42,421 bases of DNA from an uncultured Fusobacteriaceae bacterium (GCA_947038515.1 CAMQWJ010000015.1:1-42421); one strand, 5' to 3'. Positions 16,952-26,417 are shown, counted from the stretch's first letter. The notes: generated by a model not told the origin, from the letters alone. A program made the numbers and translations.

Positions 16952-17701
16952 ATGAAAAAAAATAAAGATATAGAGACAAATACAAATACAAATATAGATA
17001 AGAAATATAATTTGATTGATAGTTTAAATTATGCAATAGAAGGGATATTTGAAGCGATTAGAACAGAAAAAAATATGAAGTTTCATTGTTTCATTACTGT
17101 TGTTGCAATTATTTTTTCATTGTTTTCTGGAATTAATAAATATGAAATTTTATTTTTAAGTGTCTCAATAGCCATGGTCTGGATGGCAGAATTATTTAAT
17201 AGTTCTATTGAAACAGTAGTAGATTTAGTTACAAAAGAATATCATCCATTAGCAAAAAAAGCAAAAGATATTGCAGCAGGTGCCACCTTAGTGACTAGTA
17301 TTAATGCTGTAGTTGTAGGGTATTTTATTTTTGAAAGAAGAATAGAATTTCATTTGAAAAATAATTTTGCAATATTAAAGAATTCTTTTCAAAATAAATT
17401 GTTATTAATATTAGTATTAGTTGCAGTTATTGTAATAATTATAAAAAAGTTTTCTAACCATGGAACTCCACTAAAGGGTGGACTTCCAAGTGGGCATAGT
17501 GCTCTAGGAGGAGCATCTTTTATAGCAATTGCATTTATAACTAAAGATACTAAAATTTTTTACTTATCTTTTATTTTATTGATATTGATACTACAATCTA
17601 GAGTTGAAGGAAAAATTCATACAATAAAAGAAGTGATATTAGGAGCCATGTTAGGTGGAGGAATAGCGTATCTTTGTCTTGTAATAACAAAACTCTTGTA
17701 G
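16952..17701 (+). CDS. DgkA-like lipid kinase fused to a PAP2 phosphatase
   Basis: Residues 25-128 match the small integral-membrane diacylglycerol/undecaprenol kinase family: EAIRTEKNMKFH, the core VWMAELFNSSIETVVDL and AKKAKDIAAGATLV, with three membrane helices. Residues 150-249 are a PAP2-type phosphatase: PSGH at 179-182 and SR-x5-H (216-223), followed by E227 where the family usually has Asp; the first K-x6-RP motif is not obvious. In Gram-positives the kinase makes undecaprenyl phosphate from undecaprenol and PAP2 proteins dephosphorylate undecaprenyl pyrophosphate, so both activities could serve lipid-carrier recycling. Start ATG 16952 has GAGGG 6 bases upstream; the longer frame from 16931 overlaps ybeY without a ribosome site. 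The length is 249 residues. Confidence 0.88.
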   Translation: MKKNKDIETNTNTNIDKKYNLIDSLNYAIEGIFEAIRTEKNMKFHCFITVVAIIFSLFSGINKYEILFLSVSIAMVWMAELFNSSIETVVDLVTKEYHPLAKKAKDIAAGATLVTSINAVVVGYFIFERRIEFHLKNNFAILKNSFQNKLLLILVLVAVIVIIIKKFSNHGTPLKGGLPSGHSALGGASFIAIAFITKDTKIFYLSFILLILILQSRVEGKIHTIKEVILGAMLGGGIAYLCLVITKLL

Positions 17702-17712
17702 GGAGGAATCAG

Positions 17713-19206
17713 GTGTATAAGAAGGAATATCTAATATTAAGCCTCCTTTCATATCTTAATATTAGAGAGGAAGAAATAGGAAAAAATTGCTATGAAATAT
17801 TTGAAAATATTGGGAAAAAAGAAAGGGAAAAAATTCTTTTTAAAATATTAGCTTTTGAAAATATAAAATTTTCTTTGAAGTATTTTGAAAAAGAATTAAA
17901 AGAGTACACTTTATTGGATATAGAAGATAGAAGAGCAACAACATCTAGAATAATGCCAAACAATATTTCTAAAAGTGGTTTTTATTCTTTGACTTTTAAA
18001 AAAGAAAATAAAATTGTCATAGCTTTTAGAGGGAGTGAAGTATTCCCTTTTCAAGAAGCCTATAAAGACTTTGTTGAAAATAATTTAGTAATTGGTATGG
18101 GGAAAAGACCACAACAATTTAATGATGCTGTAGAAGTTTATGAAAAACATATTAAAAATGGTATAGAGTATACGAATATTGAGTTAACAGGTCATTCTCT
18201 AGGTGGAGGAATGGCTGAGTTTGTAGCTGTTATAATAAATCAAAGGTATGGCTATATTCCTAAAACTATAACTTGGAATGGAATAGGAATAAAACGTAAA
18301 GGAATGTTAGAGATTCAAGATTTTATTAATTATGAAGAAATAAGAAGTAAAAAAAATGAATTATTTCAGTTTTCTTTTTTATCTAAAAAAGAAAACAATA
18401 ATATATTAACAATATTTAAAGCGACATATTTTAAAATTATAAATGAATTTTTAAATGGAAAAATAGAATTTGAAAATATATTATCCCAAAACATGAAATC
18501 AAATATTTTATTAAATATATTTTTAAATAGAATTACATTAATAGGAGAAGAAAAAAAAAGTATAGAAAGTGAGTTAATAGAAACTTTTTTTGAAGATAAG
18601 GAGCTAATTAAGATAATAAAAGATACTAAAAAATTTATTGGGAATTTGGATAATTCAAATCTCTATAAACCAAGGGTGTATAATTTTGGACATTCATGTG
18701 ATATGACGAACAATTTGTTTCCACATGTAGGAACTTCTGTTATGGTTGATTTGAAATTTGAAGTAAAAAAAACATATTCTAAGAATATGGTGCAAAGTCT
18801 TTTTAGTAATAAATCTATTCTTGATTATCATTTTGAAAATATTTTTATACCATATTTTCTACCCTTTGAAAAGGAAGAAATAGATATGGAGGAGTGTCAA
18901 TTAAATATAGAGTATATTGCCAGTGTAGTTAGAAAATTTCTTTGTAAGGAAAATGGATTTAAAAAAGAACTTTTATTTTCTTACTACTCAAAAGAAAAAA
19001 TAAACAAAGAAAATTATTTTATAATGAAAAGTTATTTAATTTTTGGAATTAATAATTCAATAGAAAAAGCTTTATATAAAGAGGAAGTAATAAAAAAAAT
19101 AGATGAAATGGATTTAAATGAATTTACTCTTTTTTGGGAAAAAACTTTAGATAAATTACCAAGTCCATATGGGTCAAAAGATATTTTTGATAGTATTGTC
19201 TTTTAA
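17713..19206 (+). CDS. Lipase-like alpha/beta hydrolase (Mbeg1/DUF2974 type)
   Basis: A 497-residue protein with a class-3-lipase-type hydrolase core. KIVIAFRGSE (strand with the oxyanion-side RGSE) is followed by a helix-rich segment and ELTGHSLGGGMAEFVAVII, placing the nucleophile S162 in GHSLGG. Later GHSCDMTNNLFPHVG could supply the catalytic Asp and His. This pattern is that of the Mbeg1-like (DUF2974) proteins, several of which occur in gut anaerobes; substrates are mostly unknown. No signal peptide or membrane segment is evident, so it is probably cytoplasmic. The start is GTG 17713 with GGGAGG 6 bases upstream; the frame extends back to TTG 17674 without a ribosome site. It begins 11 bases after the DgkA-PAP2 gene. 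Confidence 0.75.
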   Translation: MYKKEYLILSLLSYLNIREEEIGKNCYEIFENIGKKEREKILFKILAFENIKFSLKYFEKELKEYTLLDIEDRRATTSRIMPNNISKSGFYSLTFKKENKIVIAFRGSEVFPFQEAYKDFVENNLVIGMGKRPQQFNDAVEVYEKHIKNGIEYTNIELTGHSLGGGMAEFVAVIINQRYGYIPKTITWNGIGIKRKGMLEIQDFINYEEIRSKKNELFQFSFLSKKENNNILTIFKATYFKIINEFLNGKIEFENILSQNMKSNILLNIFLNRITLIGEEKKSIESELIETFFEDKELIKIIKDTKKFIGNLDNSNLYKPRVYNFGHSCDMTNNLFPHVGTSVMVDLKFEVKKTYSKNMVQSLFSNKSILDYHFENIFIPYFLPFEKEEIDMEECQLNIEYIASVVRKFLCKENGFKKELLFSYYSKEKINKENYFIMKSYLIFGINNSIEKALYKEEVIKKIDEMDLNEFTLFWEKTLDKLPSPYGSKDIFDSIVF

Positions 19207-19220
19207 AAGTTGGAGGAGAA

Positions 19221-20447
19221 ATGGAACTAGAAGAATTAAAAAAAATCTTTTATGATAATATAAAGAATAATACTCTTTCAAAAGGAATTTTTAGCTCATT
19301 AAGAGATAAAGAAAAAGAGTGTTTAATAGAAAAAATTAAGATAATACCACTATATTTAAAAGAAACTAGGGTATATCAAATTGAATACTTTGAAAATAAT
19401 AAAGCTTTTCACAAGAATTTAGATTCTAATGAAACCATTGAATATTTTCAAGATAAATTTTATAACTTTAAAAATATAAATATATTTACAGAAACTAAAG
19501 AATATAGTGCTATAAATAATGGTAATACCAAAAAAATTCATCTTAAAGTTAGAGAGATAGATAATAAAATAAAAGTAGAATTACATAATCGTGAAAAAAA
19601 TTATATTATAAGAGAGGGTGAACCAGTAGAATTTCTTATTGATTTAGGTATTATGGATTCAAGTGGAAAAATAATAAAGTCTTCATATAATAAATTTAAA
19701 CAAATAAATAAATATCTAGAATTTATAAAAGATGTTATAGAAAACCTAAAAAAAGAGAATCAAATTGATAATACCTTAAAAGTTGTTGATTTTGGTAGTG
19801 GAAAATCTTATTTGACTTTTGTACTTTATTATTATTTGAAACATATATTGAAAATAGAACATTTAGAGGTAATAGGTTTAGATTTAAAAAAAGATGTAAT
19901 GGAACATTGTAATGAATTAAAAATAAAATATAATTTTGAAAACTTAGAATTTTTACATGGGGATATAAAAGAATTTAATAAATTAAAAAATGCAGACCTT
20001 GTTATTTCATTACATGCTTGTAACAATGCAACTGATTATGGATTGATTAAAGGGTTAGAATTGGGAGCTAAAGCCATTTTGGCAGTCCCTTGCTGCCATA
20101 ATGAATTCAATAGTAAAATTACTAAGACAACTACTGGAAGTTTAAAAACTGACTTATCTTGTCTTACAAAACATGGAATATTAATGGAGAAAGTGACATC
20201 ATTACTTACTGATGGTTTTCGAAGTGATATTATGGAATTATGTGGATACAGAAGTAATATTATTGAATTTATAGATACAGAACATACACCTAAAAATTTG
20301 TTAATCAAGTGTATAAAAATTAAAGAAAGTAATTTTAAAAAAAATCTTGAAAAAAAGAAATTAGAATTAGAAAAATTTATGAAATATTTAGGGATAGAAC
20401 CTATTCTCTATTCTTTATCAAAAAAATATTTTATAAATTTTAAATAG
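19221..20447 (+). CDS. Class I SAM-dependent methyltransferase (Methyltransf_32/METTL25-GSTCD-like)
   Basis: A 408-residue protein. The N-terminal 170 residues are charged and unassigned. The methyltransferase domain begins at KVVDFGSGKSYLTFVLYYYL (SAM motif I, DxGSGKxYL), continues with VIGLDLKKDVMEHC (motif II), FLHGDIKEF and DLVISLHACNNATD, and includes AVPCCHNEF. The S-L-H-A-C-x-x-A-T-D block and the P-C-C-H are typical of the Methyltransf_32 family, whose eukaryotic relatives include METTL25 and GSTCD. The substrate is unknown; tRNA, rRNA or protein are all possible. ATG 19221 has TTGGAGGAG upstream, 14 bases after the hydrolase gene. Confidence 0.82.
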   Translation: MELEELKKIFYDNIKNNTLSKGIFSSLRDKEKECLIEKIKIIPLYLKETRVYQIEYFENNKAFHKNLDSNETIEYFQDKFYNFKNINIFTETKEYSAINNGNTKKIHLKVREIDNKIKVELHNREKNYIIREGEPVEFLIDLGIMDSSGKIIKSSYNKFKQINKYLEFIKDVIENLKKENQIDNTLKVVDFGSGKSYLTFVLYYYLKHILKIEHLEVIGLDLKKDVMEHCNELKIKYNFENLEFLHGDIKEFNKLKNADLVISLHACNNATDYGLIKGLELGAKAILAVPCCHNEFNSKITKTTTGSLKTDLSCLTKHGILMEKVTSLLTDGFRSDIMELCGYRSNIIEFIDTEHTPKNLLIKCIKIKESNFKKNLEKKKLELEKFMKYLGIEPILYSLSKKYFINFK

Positions 20448-20460
20448 TTTGGAGGGGAAA

Positions 20461-21495
20461 ATGTTTAAGTTTTTATATGGAGATGGAGCACCTCTTCAAA
20501 TTAAATATAAAGAAATTTTAGATGGAATAAAAATTGATAATCCTAATATTAAGGAAAAATATTTTGATTTTTCCTTAGAGGAATTTGATGAATTTATTAA
20601 AGAGGTATCTCAAGATTCATTATTCGGAGATAAAAAAATTCTTATTATAAAAAGGTTTGAAAAATTTAAAAATAAAATAGATTTTTTTAAAAATTTGAAA
20701 AACTATTCTATAAATAATAAGGAAATACTAGTTATATATGAGGAAATAATAAATGAATATGGAAAGAGAGAAGATGAAACTGATAAAACTTCTGAAAATA
20801 TAAAAAAAAAATTAATTGAAACTTGTGAGAGTTTTGGAGAAGTTTTTTGTGAAAGAATAGAAAATCAAAAAAAAATATTGGAACAATATATAGAGGCTGA
20901 ATTAAATATTTCAAAAATTGAGATAGAAGAGCTTTTAAATATTATTGGAAGTGAGTTTTTTAAAGTTAAAAATGAAGTTGAAAAAATAAAATTATTTTTA
21001 GGGGAAGAAAAATACTCTATTCAAAAAATAAATGGTATAATAATTAAAAGTGATGAATATAATCTTAAAAATTCAATTACTCAAATGCTAGAAAAAAAAG
21101 AAATTGAAAATGTTTTAAAAACATTAGAAGTGGATAAAAAATATTATTTCTTTTTGAGTGTAATATTTGAAGAACTTCTTATATTGTTAAAGCTTAGACT
21201 TTTGATAGAAAATGGAATAATTGATAATAAAATTAATTATAACAATTTTAAAATTGAATATGAGAAAATAAAAAAATATTTTATAAATTCAAAAAGAAAC
21301 ACTCCATTTCATCCATATCAAGTATTTCTAAAAGTGAGTATAGCAAGTAATTATAATAGTAAATTTTTAAAAAATAAGATAAAAGAATTGAGTTTAATTG
21401 AGTATAGAGGGAAAATTGGAATAATTCCAGAAAATATAAGTATACCAACATATGTATTAAATTTTTTTATTAGTAATTTGGGGAGTGGAAATTAA
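20461..21495 (+). CDS. holA: DNA polymerase III delta subunit (HolA)
   Basis: HolA is the wrench subunit of the clamp loader; it binds and opens the beta clamp. The N-terminus MFKFLYGDGAPLQIKYKEIL carries the delta-family LYGD/LIxxxI pattern, followed by FDFSLEEFDEFIKEVSQDSLFGDKKILIIKRFEKF, characteristic of domain I. The helical C-terminal collar domain follows (IKIFLGE, NSITQMLEKKEIENVLKTL, FEELLILLKLRLL). The 344 residues match the family (about 340). ATG 20461 follows GGAGGGG by 4-5 bases; a TTG at 20449 would lie inside the ribosome-site region. Sequence identity within this family is low, so the call rests on pattern and length. Confidence 0.85.
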   Translation: MFKFLYGDGAPLQIKYKEILDGIKIDNPNIKEKYFDFSLEEFDEFIKEVSQDSLFGDKKILIIKRFEKFKNKIDFFKNLKNYSINNKEILVIYEEIINEYGKREDETDKTSENIKKKLIETCESFGEVFCERIENQKKILEQYIEAELNISKIEIEELLNIIGSEFFKVKNEVEKIKLFLGEEKYSIQKINGIIIKSDEYNLKNSITQMLEKKEIENVLKTLEVDKKYYFFLSVIFEELLILLKLRLLIENGIIDNKINYNNFKIEYEKIKKYFINSKRNTPFHPYQVFLKVSIASNYNSKFLKNKIKELSLIEYRGKIGIIPENISIPTYVLNFFISNLGSGN

Positions 21496-21497
21496 AT

Positions 21498-23795
21498 ATG
21501 ACAAAATTGTTAACATTATTTTTATTAATAATTACAATATCAATTAGTGGAAATCAAGTTTCTCTTGAAGAGCTTGAAATAAAAAAAATTAAAGATGAAA
21601 TAAAAAATCTTGAAATAAAATTAAAAAAAGTTGAAGAGAAAAAAATGAAAAATTTAAAAACAGGATTCTCTAAGAAAAAAGTGGGATTAGTTTTAAGTGG
21701 AGGAGGAGCAAAGGGATTAGCACATATAGGAGTATTACGAGAACTTGAAAAAAATAATATTAAAGTTGACTACATAACTGGTACAAGTATGGGAGCTATT
21801 ATAGGAGCACTTTATGCCATAGGTTATACTCCTGATGGGATAGAAAATATTATTAAAACTACAGATCTTGAAGGGCTATTCAAGGGGGAAGATGAAGAGG
21901 TCAACCCTTCATTAAAAAACAAATTAAAAAAATCTGATTCGATTATTAGAGTAAAGTATGATAATAATTTTAATTTTACTTTTCCTAAAGGTTTTACTGA
22001 CGGAAATGCAAGTTATTTTAAATTAAAAGAAATTTTAAATGGCTACAATGGCTATCAAGATTTTGATAAATTGCCAATTCCAATGAGAATAATTACTACA
22101 GACCTTAGTACAGGAGAAGCTGTAGCTCTGAGAGAAGGAGACCTTGCCCGAGCTATTTCAGCTAGTATGGCTATCCCAACTCTAATGAATCCAGTGAGAA
22201 TAGGGGAAAAAGAATATATTGATGGAATGATTGGAAGGAATTTTCCAGTACAAGATGTAATGGATATGGGGGCAGATATAATTATAGGAAGTGATGTAAG
22301 TGCTGAACTTGCAGGAAAAGATCATTATAATATATTAACTGTATTGGAGCAACTTTTAACTTTACAGACTACTGCTGGAAATGCAGAGCAAAAAAAGTTA
22401 ACAACAGTTCTTATTATCCCAAAACTTGAAAAATATACAGCAACACAATTTAAATCTGCAAAAGAAATAATTAAAAGTGGAGAAGTTGCTGCAAATGAAA
22501 ATATTTCTAAAATTTTAAATTTTGTAACACCAGATAATGTAACTGAAAATGATCTAGTAAAAAATGATATACCAACTAAGAACAATGATATTTTTATTAA
22601 TAGTATCAAATTTTTAGATGAAAAAGATTTAAATATCCAACTAAGAGAAATAATAAAAGGTTCATTTAAAAATATTTTAAATAAAAAAGTTTCAGATAAT
22701 AAAATTGAGAAAATTTTTGCTCAATTATACTCTTTAGATGCTATTGATAGAATTTATTATACGATTGATTATAATAAAGGAATAATAGAGATAGATGTTG
22801 ATCCTAATCCAACTAATACAATAGGTGTAGGAATGAATTATCGCTCTGATTATGGTATGACTCTAAAGATTGATACTGAAATTTTAAAAATGGGAAAAGT
22901 AGGTTCACTAACAGATGTGGAGTTAAAAATTGGTGATTATTTTGGTATAAAAGCAAAAAACTTCTCCTACTATGGTCATTCTAATAAAATAGGACTTATA
23001 AGTGAAATAGGATATGAAGAAACACCACTTTTCTTATATAAAGATGGATCAAAAAATACTAAATTTAAAAATAAAGATCTATTTTTGACAGCAGGAATTT
23101 CAACACAAATTTGGAACCAAGTATCACTTTTTTATGGGCTGAAATTAAATTCAACAGCCCTATCTATTGATACTGGTGGAGAAGAGTTTGAAGATGAAAC
23201 CTACAATACTCTACTTGGTGATGCCTTTCTAACTGCTTTCTATGATAGTACGAATAATAGAATTTTTCCAACTTCAGGTGGAAATGCGGAACTTACTGTT
23301 ACGTGGGGGGCAAGTCTCTTTGAAGAAGAGGAGGAGATTAATTACTATGGTTCACTTTACTCTGGAAAATATAGTCATTCAATTGGAAAAAATTTAGCTT
23401 TTAATTTTGGAATTGCTGCTGGTACTATAAATGGTGATTCTATTCCTTTGAATAAATTTATAAAGTTAGGTGGGGGTATAGATAATATAGATAAACGTGA
23501 ATTTAACTTTACTGGATATAATTATCAAGAAAAGATAGTAGATAAATTCCTTCTTTTTAAGTTGGGAGTCCAATATGAACTTTATAATAATTTATATTTG
23601 ACAGGTAATTTTAATGTAGGAACTTTTGATGAAGTAAGAAACTCAAATATAAAAATGTGGGATGACTATATTAGAGGATATGAGATTGGATTGGGATACG
23701 ACTCTTTGATAGGACCAATTACTCTTGGAATTTCTACAAATAGTGATAAAAAAAATTATATTTATAGACTAAATATTGGTTATTATCTTGATTAA
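21498..23795 (+). CDS. fplA: Patatin-like type Vd autotransporter phospholipase, FplA-like
   Basis: Type Vd autotransporters combine a secreted patatin lipase with a POTRA domain and a 16-strand barrel; Fusobacterium nucleatum FplA is a phospholipase A1 of this class. Here there is a signal peptide (residues 1-18), a short coiled coil (22-52), and the patatin domain with the oxyanion loop SGGGAKG (67-73), GTSMG (95-99, nucleophile S97) and IDGMIG (D242), one residue off the S98/D243 of FplA. A POTRA-like region lies at about 360-430 (INSIKFLDEKDLNIQLREII) and a beta-barrel from about 435 to the end, finishing in a Tyr-rich strand. Its 765 residues match FplA (about 760). It starts 2 bases after holA stops. 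It would act at the cell surface on phospholipids. Confidence 0.9.
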   Translation: MTKLLTLFLLIITISISGNQVSLEELEIKKIKDEIKNLEIKLKKVEEKKMKNLKTGFSKKKVGLVLSGGGAKGLAHIGVLRELEKNNIKVDYITGTSMGAIIGALYAIGYTPDGIENIIKTTDLEGLFKGEDEEVNPSLKNKLKKSDSIIRVKYDNNFNFTFPKGFTDGNASYFKLKEILNGYNGYQDFDKLPIPMRIITTDLSTGEAVALREGDLARAISASMAIPTLMNPVRIGEKEYIDGMIGRNFPVQDVMDMGADIIIGSDVSAELAGKDHYNILTVLEQLLTLQTTAGNAEQKKLTTVLIIPKLEKYTATQFKSAKEIIKSGEVAANENISKILNFVTPDNVTENDLVKNDIPTKNNDIFINSIKFLDEKDLNIQLREIIKGSFKNILNKKVSDNKIEKIFAQLYSLDAIDRIYYTIDYNKGIIEIDVDPNPTNTIGVGMNYRSDYGMTLKIDTEILKMGKVGSLTDVELKIGDYFGIKAKNFSYYGHSNKIGLISEIGYEETPLFLYKDGSKNTKFKNKDLFLTAGISTQIWNQVSLFYGLKLNSTALSIDTGGEEFEDETYNTLLGDAFLTAFYDSTNNRIFPTSGGNAELTVTWGASLFEEEEEINYYGSLYSGKYSHSIGKNLAFNFGIAAGTINGDSIPLNKFIKLGGGIDNIDKREFNFTGYNYQEKIVDKFLLFKLGVQYELYNNLYLTGNFNVGTFDEVRNSNIKMWDDYIRGYEIGLGYDSLIGPITLGISTNSDKKNYIYRLNIGYYLD

Positions 23796-23805
23796 ATAAA
23801 ATAAT

Positions 23806-23857
23806 AAAAAATTAGATTATTCCATTTACTAGAAATGGATATAATCTAATTTTTTTA
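23806..23857. terminator. Bidirectional terminator between fplA and aroA
   Basis: ATTAGATTAT plus TCCATTT (23811-23827) pairs with AAATGGA and, after a one-base bulge, ATAATCTAAT (23833-23850), around an ACTAG loop. A5-6 and T7 runs flank the stem. It serves both convergent genes; the right end reaches the aroA stop codon. Confidence 0.88.
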
Positions 23858-25180
23858 TCGATATATTTTTTCAAAAATATCAAAATAATTTGGAAAAGTT
23901 TTATTAACACATTGGGAGTCTTTGATAATAATGTTGGGAATTCTTAGCCCTACAAGGGAAAAACTCATAGCCATTCGATGATCATTATAAGTTTCAATTG
24001 TTGCAGATTTATAGTTTTTTTGGTGGAGTGGTATGATAGTAAAACCTTCGTTTCCATCATTATCAAATTCTTCAATTAGAGTTCCACCTAATTTATTAAT
24101 TTCATTTTTTAAAGCTAAAATTCTATCTGTTTCCTTAATTCTCATATTACTAACATTTTTAATAGTAGTAGGTGAAGTTGCAAATAGAGCAACAACAGCC
24201 AATGTTTGTGCTATATCAGGTGCCTCATTTAAATCAATATTGATTCCAGGATATTGAGAGCAGCCTTGAACAGTAATGGAGTATTGTTCTTGGGAAAGAA
24301 TTTTTCCACCTAATTTCAAGAAAATATCTAAAAATTTTTTATCTCCTTGAAGTGAAGTTTTAAAAAAATTATTTATTTTAATAGTTGAATTACTGATTAG
24401 AGCCATTGCAAGAAAATATGAAGCAGAGGACATATCACCCTCAATTATATATTTTTTTAAAGAGTATGTACTAGGAAAAATAGAAAAAGAGTTATCATGA
24501 ATATTTTCTGTGATTTTTCCACCAAATTGTTTAATCATTGCAAGAGACATATCAATATAAGGACGAGATACAATACGATTACTATTTCTTATTTTAAAAG
24601 GAATTTTTAAAATAGGAATAGTGAGAAGTAAAGAAGTTAAGTATTGGCTACTGATACTGGAATCAACTATAATTTCATTAGGTGATGTCATAGTTGAAAA
24701 AAATGCTTCTCTGTAAAGATTATCAGAAAAAATTTTTATTGGGGGAAAACCCTCTTTATCTAAATATTCAATTTTACATCCAAGAGTTTGTAAAGATTGG
24801 ACTAAAGGGTAAATAGGACGTTCATTCATACGCTTATCACCAAAAAGAGTGACTTCACCATTTCCTATTCCAATATAAGTTGAAAGAAATCTCAACATAG
24901 TTCCAGCATTTCCAGTATAGAGTGATACCTTATTAAAGGTTCTTTTTTGATTAGCTATAACTAAAATATTTTTTTTATCTTTAGAAATATTAATGGAAGT
25001 TCCTAGTTTTTGTAATCCGTCAATCATATGTTCAGTATCATCACTTAAAAGAAAATTTTGAAGAAGGGTGTTATCTGTTGAAAGTGAAGCTAAAAGGAGT
25101 GCACGATTAGTGATAGATTTAGAACCAGGTAAAGTCACTTCAAAAAAAAATTCTTGTTTAATTTTAAGATGATAATCCAT
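23855..25180 (-). CDS. aroA: 3-phosphoshikimate 1-carboxyvinyltransferase (EPSP synthase)
   Basis: AroA condenses shikimate-3-phosphate and phosphoenolpyruvate, the sixth step of the shikimate pathway. Visible motifs are LPGSKSITNRALLLASLS (substrate-binding lysine), NAGTMLRFLS with the family G-x-AGT-x-x-R arrangement, GDKRMNERPI, SSQYLTSLLL, NEAPDIAQTLAVVALFA and RIKETDRILAL, plus ETYNDHRMAMSF near the C-terminus. The 441 residues are normal. It overlaps the upstream CCA-type gene by 17 bases. aroK is nearby (29531) but on the other strand and in a different operon. Confidence 0.97.
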   Translation of the reverse strand: MDYHLKIKQEFFFEVTLPGSKSITNRALLLASLSTDNTLLQNFLLSDDTEHMIDGLQKLGTSINISKDKKNILVIANQKRTFNKVSLYTGNAGTMLRFLSTYIGIGNGEVTLFGDKRMNERPIYPLVQSLQTLGCKIEYLDKEGFPPIKIFSDNLYREAFFSTMTSPNEIIVDSSISSQYLTSLLLTIPILKIPFKIRNSNRIVSRPYIDMSLAMIKQFGGKITENIHDNSFSIFPSTYSLKKYIIEGDMSSASYFLAMALISNSTIKINNFFKTSLQGDKKFLDIFLKLGGKILSQEQYSITVQGCSQYPGINIDLNEAPDIAQTLAVVALFATSPTTIKNVSNMRIKETDRILALKNEINKLGGTLIEEFDNDGNEGFTIIPLHQKNYKSATIETYNDHRMAMSFSLVGLRIPNIIIKDSQCVNKTFPNYFDIFEKIYR

Positions 25181-26417
25181 ATATTTTTTTGACCTCCCTT
25201 ATTAAAACTTTTTTAGTTATATTTTTATTATTAAGTTGAAAAGTATAAGCAAAATTTAAAATATTTGTAAATTCTTTTCCTTGAGGAATTTCAATTTTTA
25301 AGAGATCATTTCCCGAAAGAAGAGGAGTTATTTTTTTTAAATATAGAAATTTAGTAATAATTTTATTTAATGATTTCTTCATAAATTGTGAATTTTTCAA
25401 AAGTAATTTTGTATTTTCTATTTTGAAATTGGAGTATAACATTATTAGTAATAATTCTTGATTAGAAAAATTATTTAAATAAAAATAAATTTCTGAATTT
25501 TTGTTTAAATTAATTATATTTTTAGAATGAAAAGTAATTTTTTCTATTTCCTCAGTAGAGAGTGAAATAAAAAAAACAAAAAAATAATATTTATCAATGT
25601 TTAATTTTTTTAATAAAGAAGTGTTTAAGACTAAGAATTTAAAGATAAATTTAATATTATTTAGGCTTAAATTATTTTCTTTAGTAAAAAAAGAGAAAAT
25701 ATATTCAAAGATTTTATTATATTTATTTTTATTTAAATAAATATGAAAAGTAGGTTCTTTAAGTAAAAGTAAGAACTCTTTTTTTAGTCGTTCAGAGGAG
25801 ATTGTAGAAAAGCAATCTTGTTTTAAAGCATCCAAGAGAGCAAGTTTTGTATTTTTTTCAAAAGAAAAAGAATATCTAAAAGCAAATTTTAATCCTCTTA
25901 ATATACGGGTAGGATCTTCTAAAAAACTATTTTCTTTTAAAAAACAAATTTTTCTATTTTTCAAATCTTTAATTCCGTTAACAGGATCAAAAATATCTAC
26001 AGTTTCATTTAGAATTTTTATATAAATTGAATTTATTGTAAAATCTCTTCTTAAAATATCACTTTTTTCATCTCCAAAAGAAACAATAGGCAACGAACCA
26101 TTAAAGGGATAGGTCTCTTTTCTTTGGACATTAAGATCAATTGAAATTCCATTTTTAAGATAAGCTTTAGCAGTATTAAATTTTTTACTAAATGAAAAAC
26201 AAGTATCTAATTCTTTTTCTAATTCTTTTATGAATGAAGGATTAAATTGAGTCAAGACAATATCAATATCATAGTTTGTTTTACAAAGAATAGCATCTCT
26301 AATTACTCCCCCAACAATATAGTATTTTTCCTCATACATTTCAGATATTTTTATAAATTTTTTTAATGTTTTAACAACAAAATATGGTTGTTTATTAAAA
26401 AAAAATTTGATTTTCAT
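25164..26417 (-). CDS. CCA tRNA nucleotidyltransferase / poly(A)-polymerase family protein
   Basis: A class II nucleotidyltransferase of the CCA-adding/PcnB family. The head domain has GGVIRD (36-41) and the metal-binding DID (50-52). The neck includes RRDFTINSIY and the conserved EDPTRILRGLKFAFRYSF. The C-terminal half (about 220-417) is helical, Lys/Asn-rich and diverged. Class II enzymes that add CCA and those that add poly(A) cannot be told apart by eye. No HD phosphohydrolase motif is visible in the tail. ATG 26417 follows GAGGAG closely. It is in an operon with aroA (17-base overlap) and 21 bases after the HAD gene. Confidence 0.88.
   Translation of the reverse strand: MKIKFFFNKQPYFVVKTLKKFIKISEMYEEKYYIVGGVIRDAILCKTNYDIDIVLTQFNPSFIKELEKELDTCFSFSKKFNTAKAYLKNGISIDLNVQRKETYPFNGSLPIVSFGDEKSDILRRDFTINSIYIKILNETVDIFDPVNGIKDLKNRKICFLKENSFLEDPTRILRGLKFAFRYSFSFEKNTKLALLDALKQDCFSTISSERLKKEFLLLLKEPTFHIYLNKNKYNKIFEYIFSFFTKENNLSLNNIKFIFKFLVLNTSLLKKLNIDKYYFFVFFISLSTEEIEKITFHSKNIINLNKNSEIYFYLNNFSNQELLLIMLYSNFKIENTKLLLKNSQFMKKSLNKIITKFLYLKKITPLLSGNDLLKIEIPQGKEFTNILNFAYTFQLNNKNITKKVLIREVKKIYGLSS

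Noticed and set aside
23305-23310. Six-G run in fplA as a phase-variation tract
   Set aside because: Too short to be a convincing contingency repeat, and it encodes a conserved Trp-Gly turn of the barrel.
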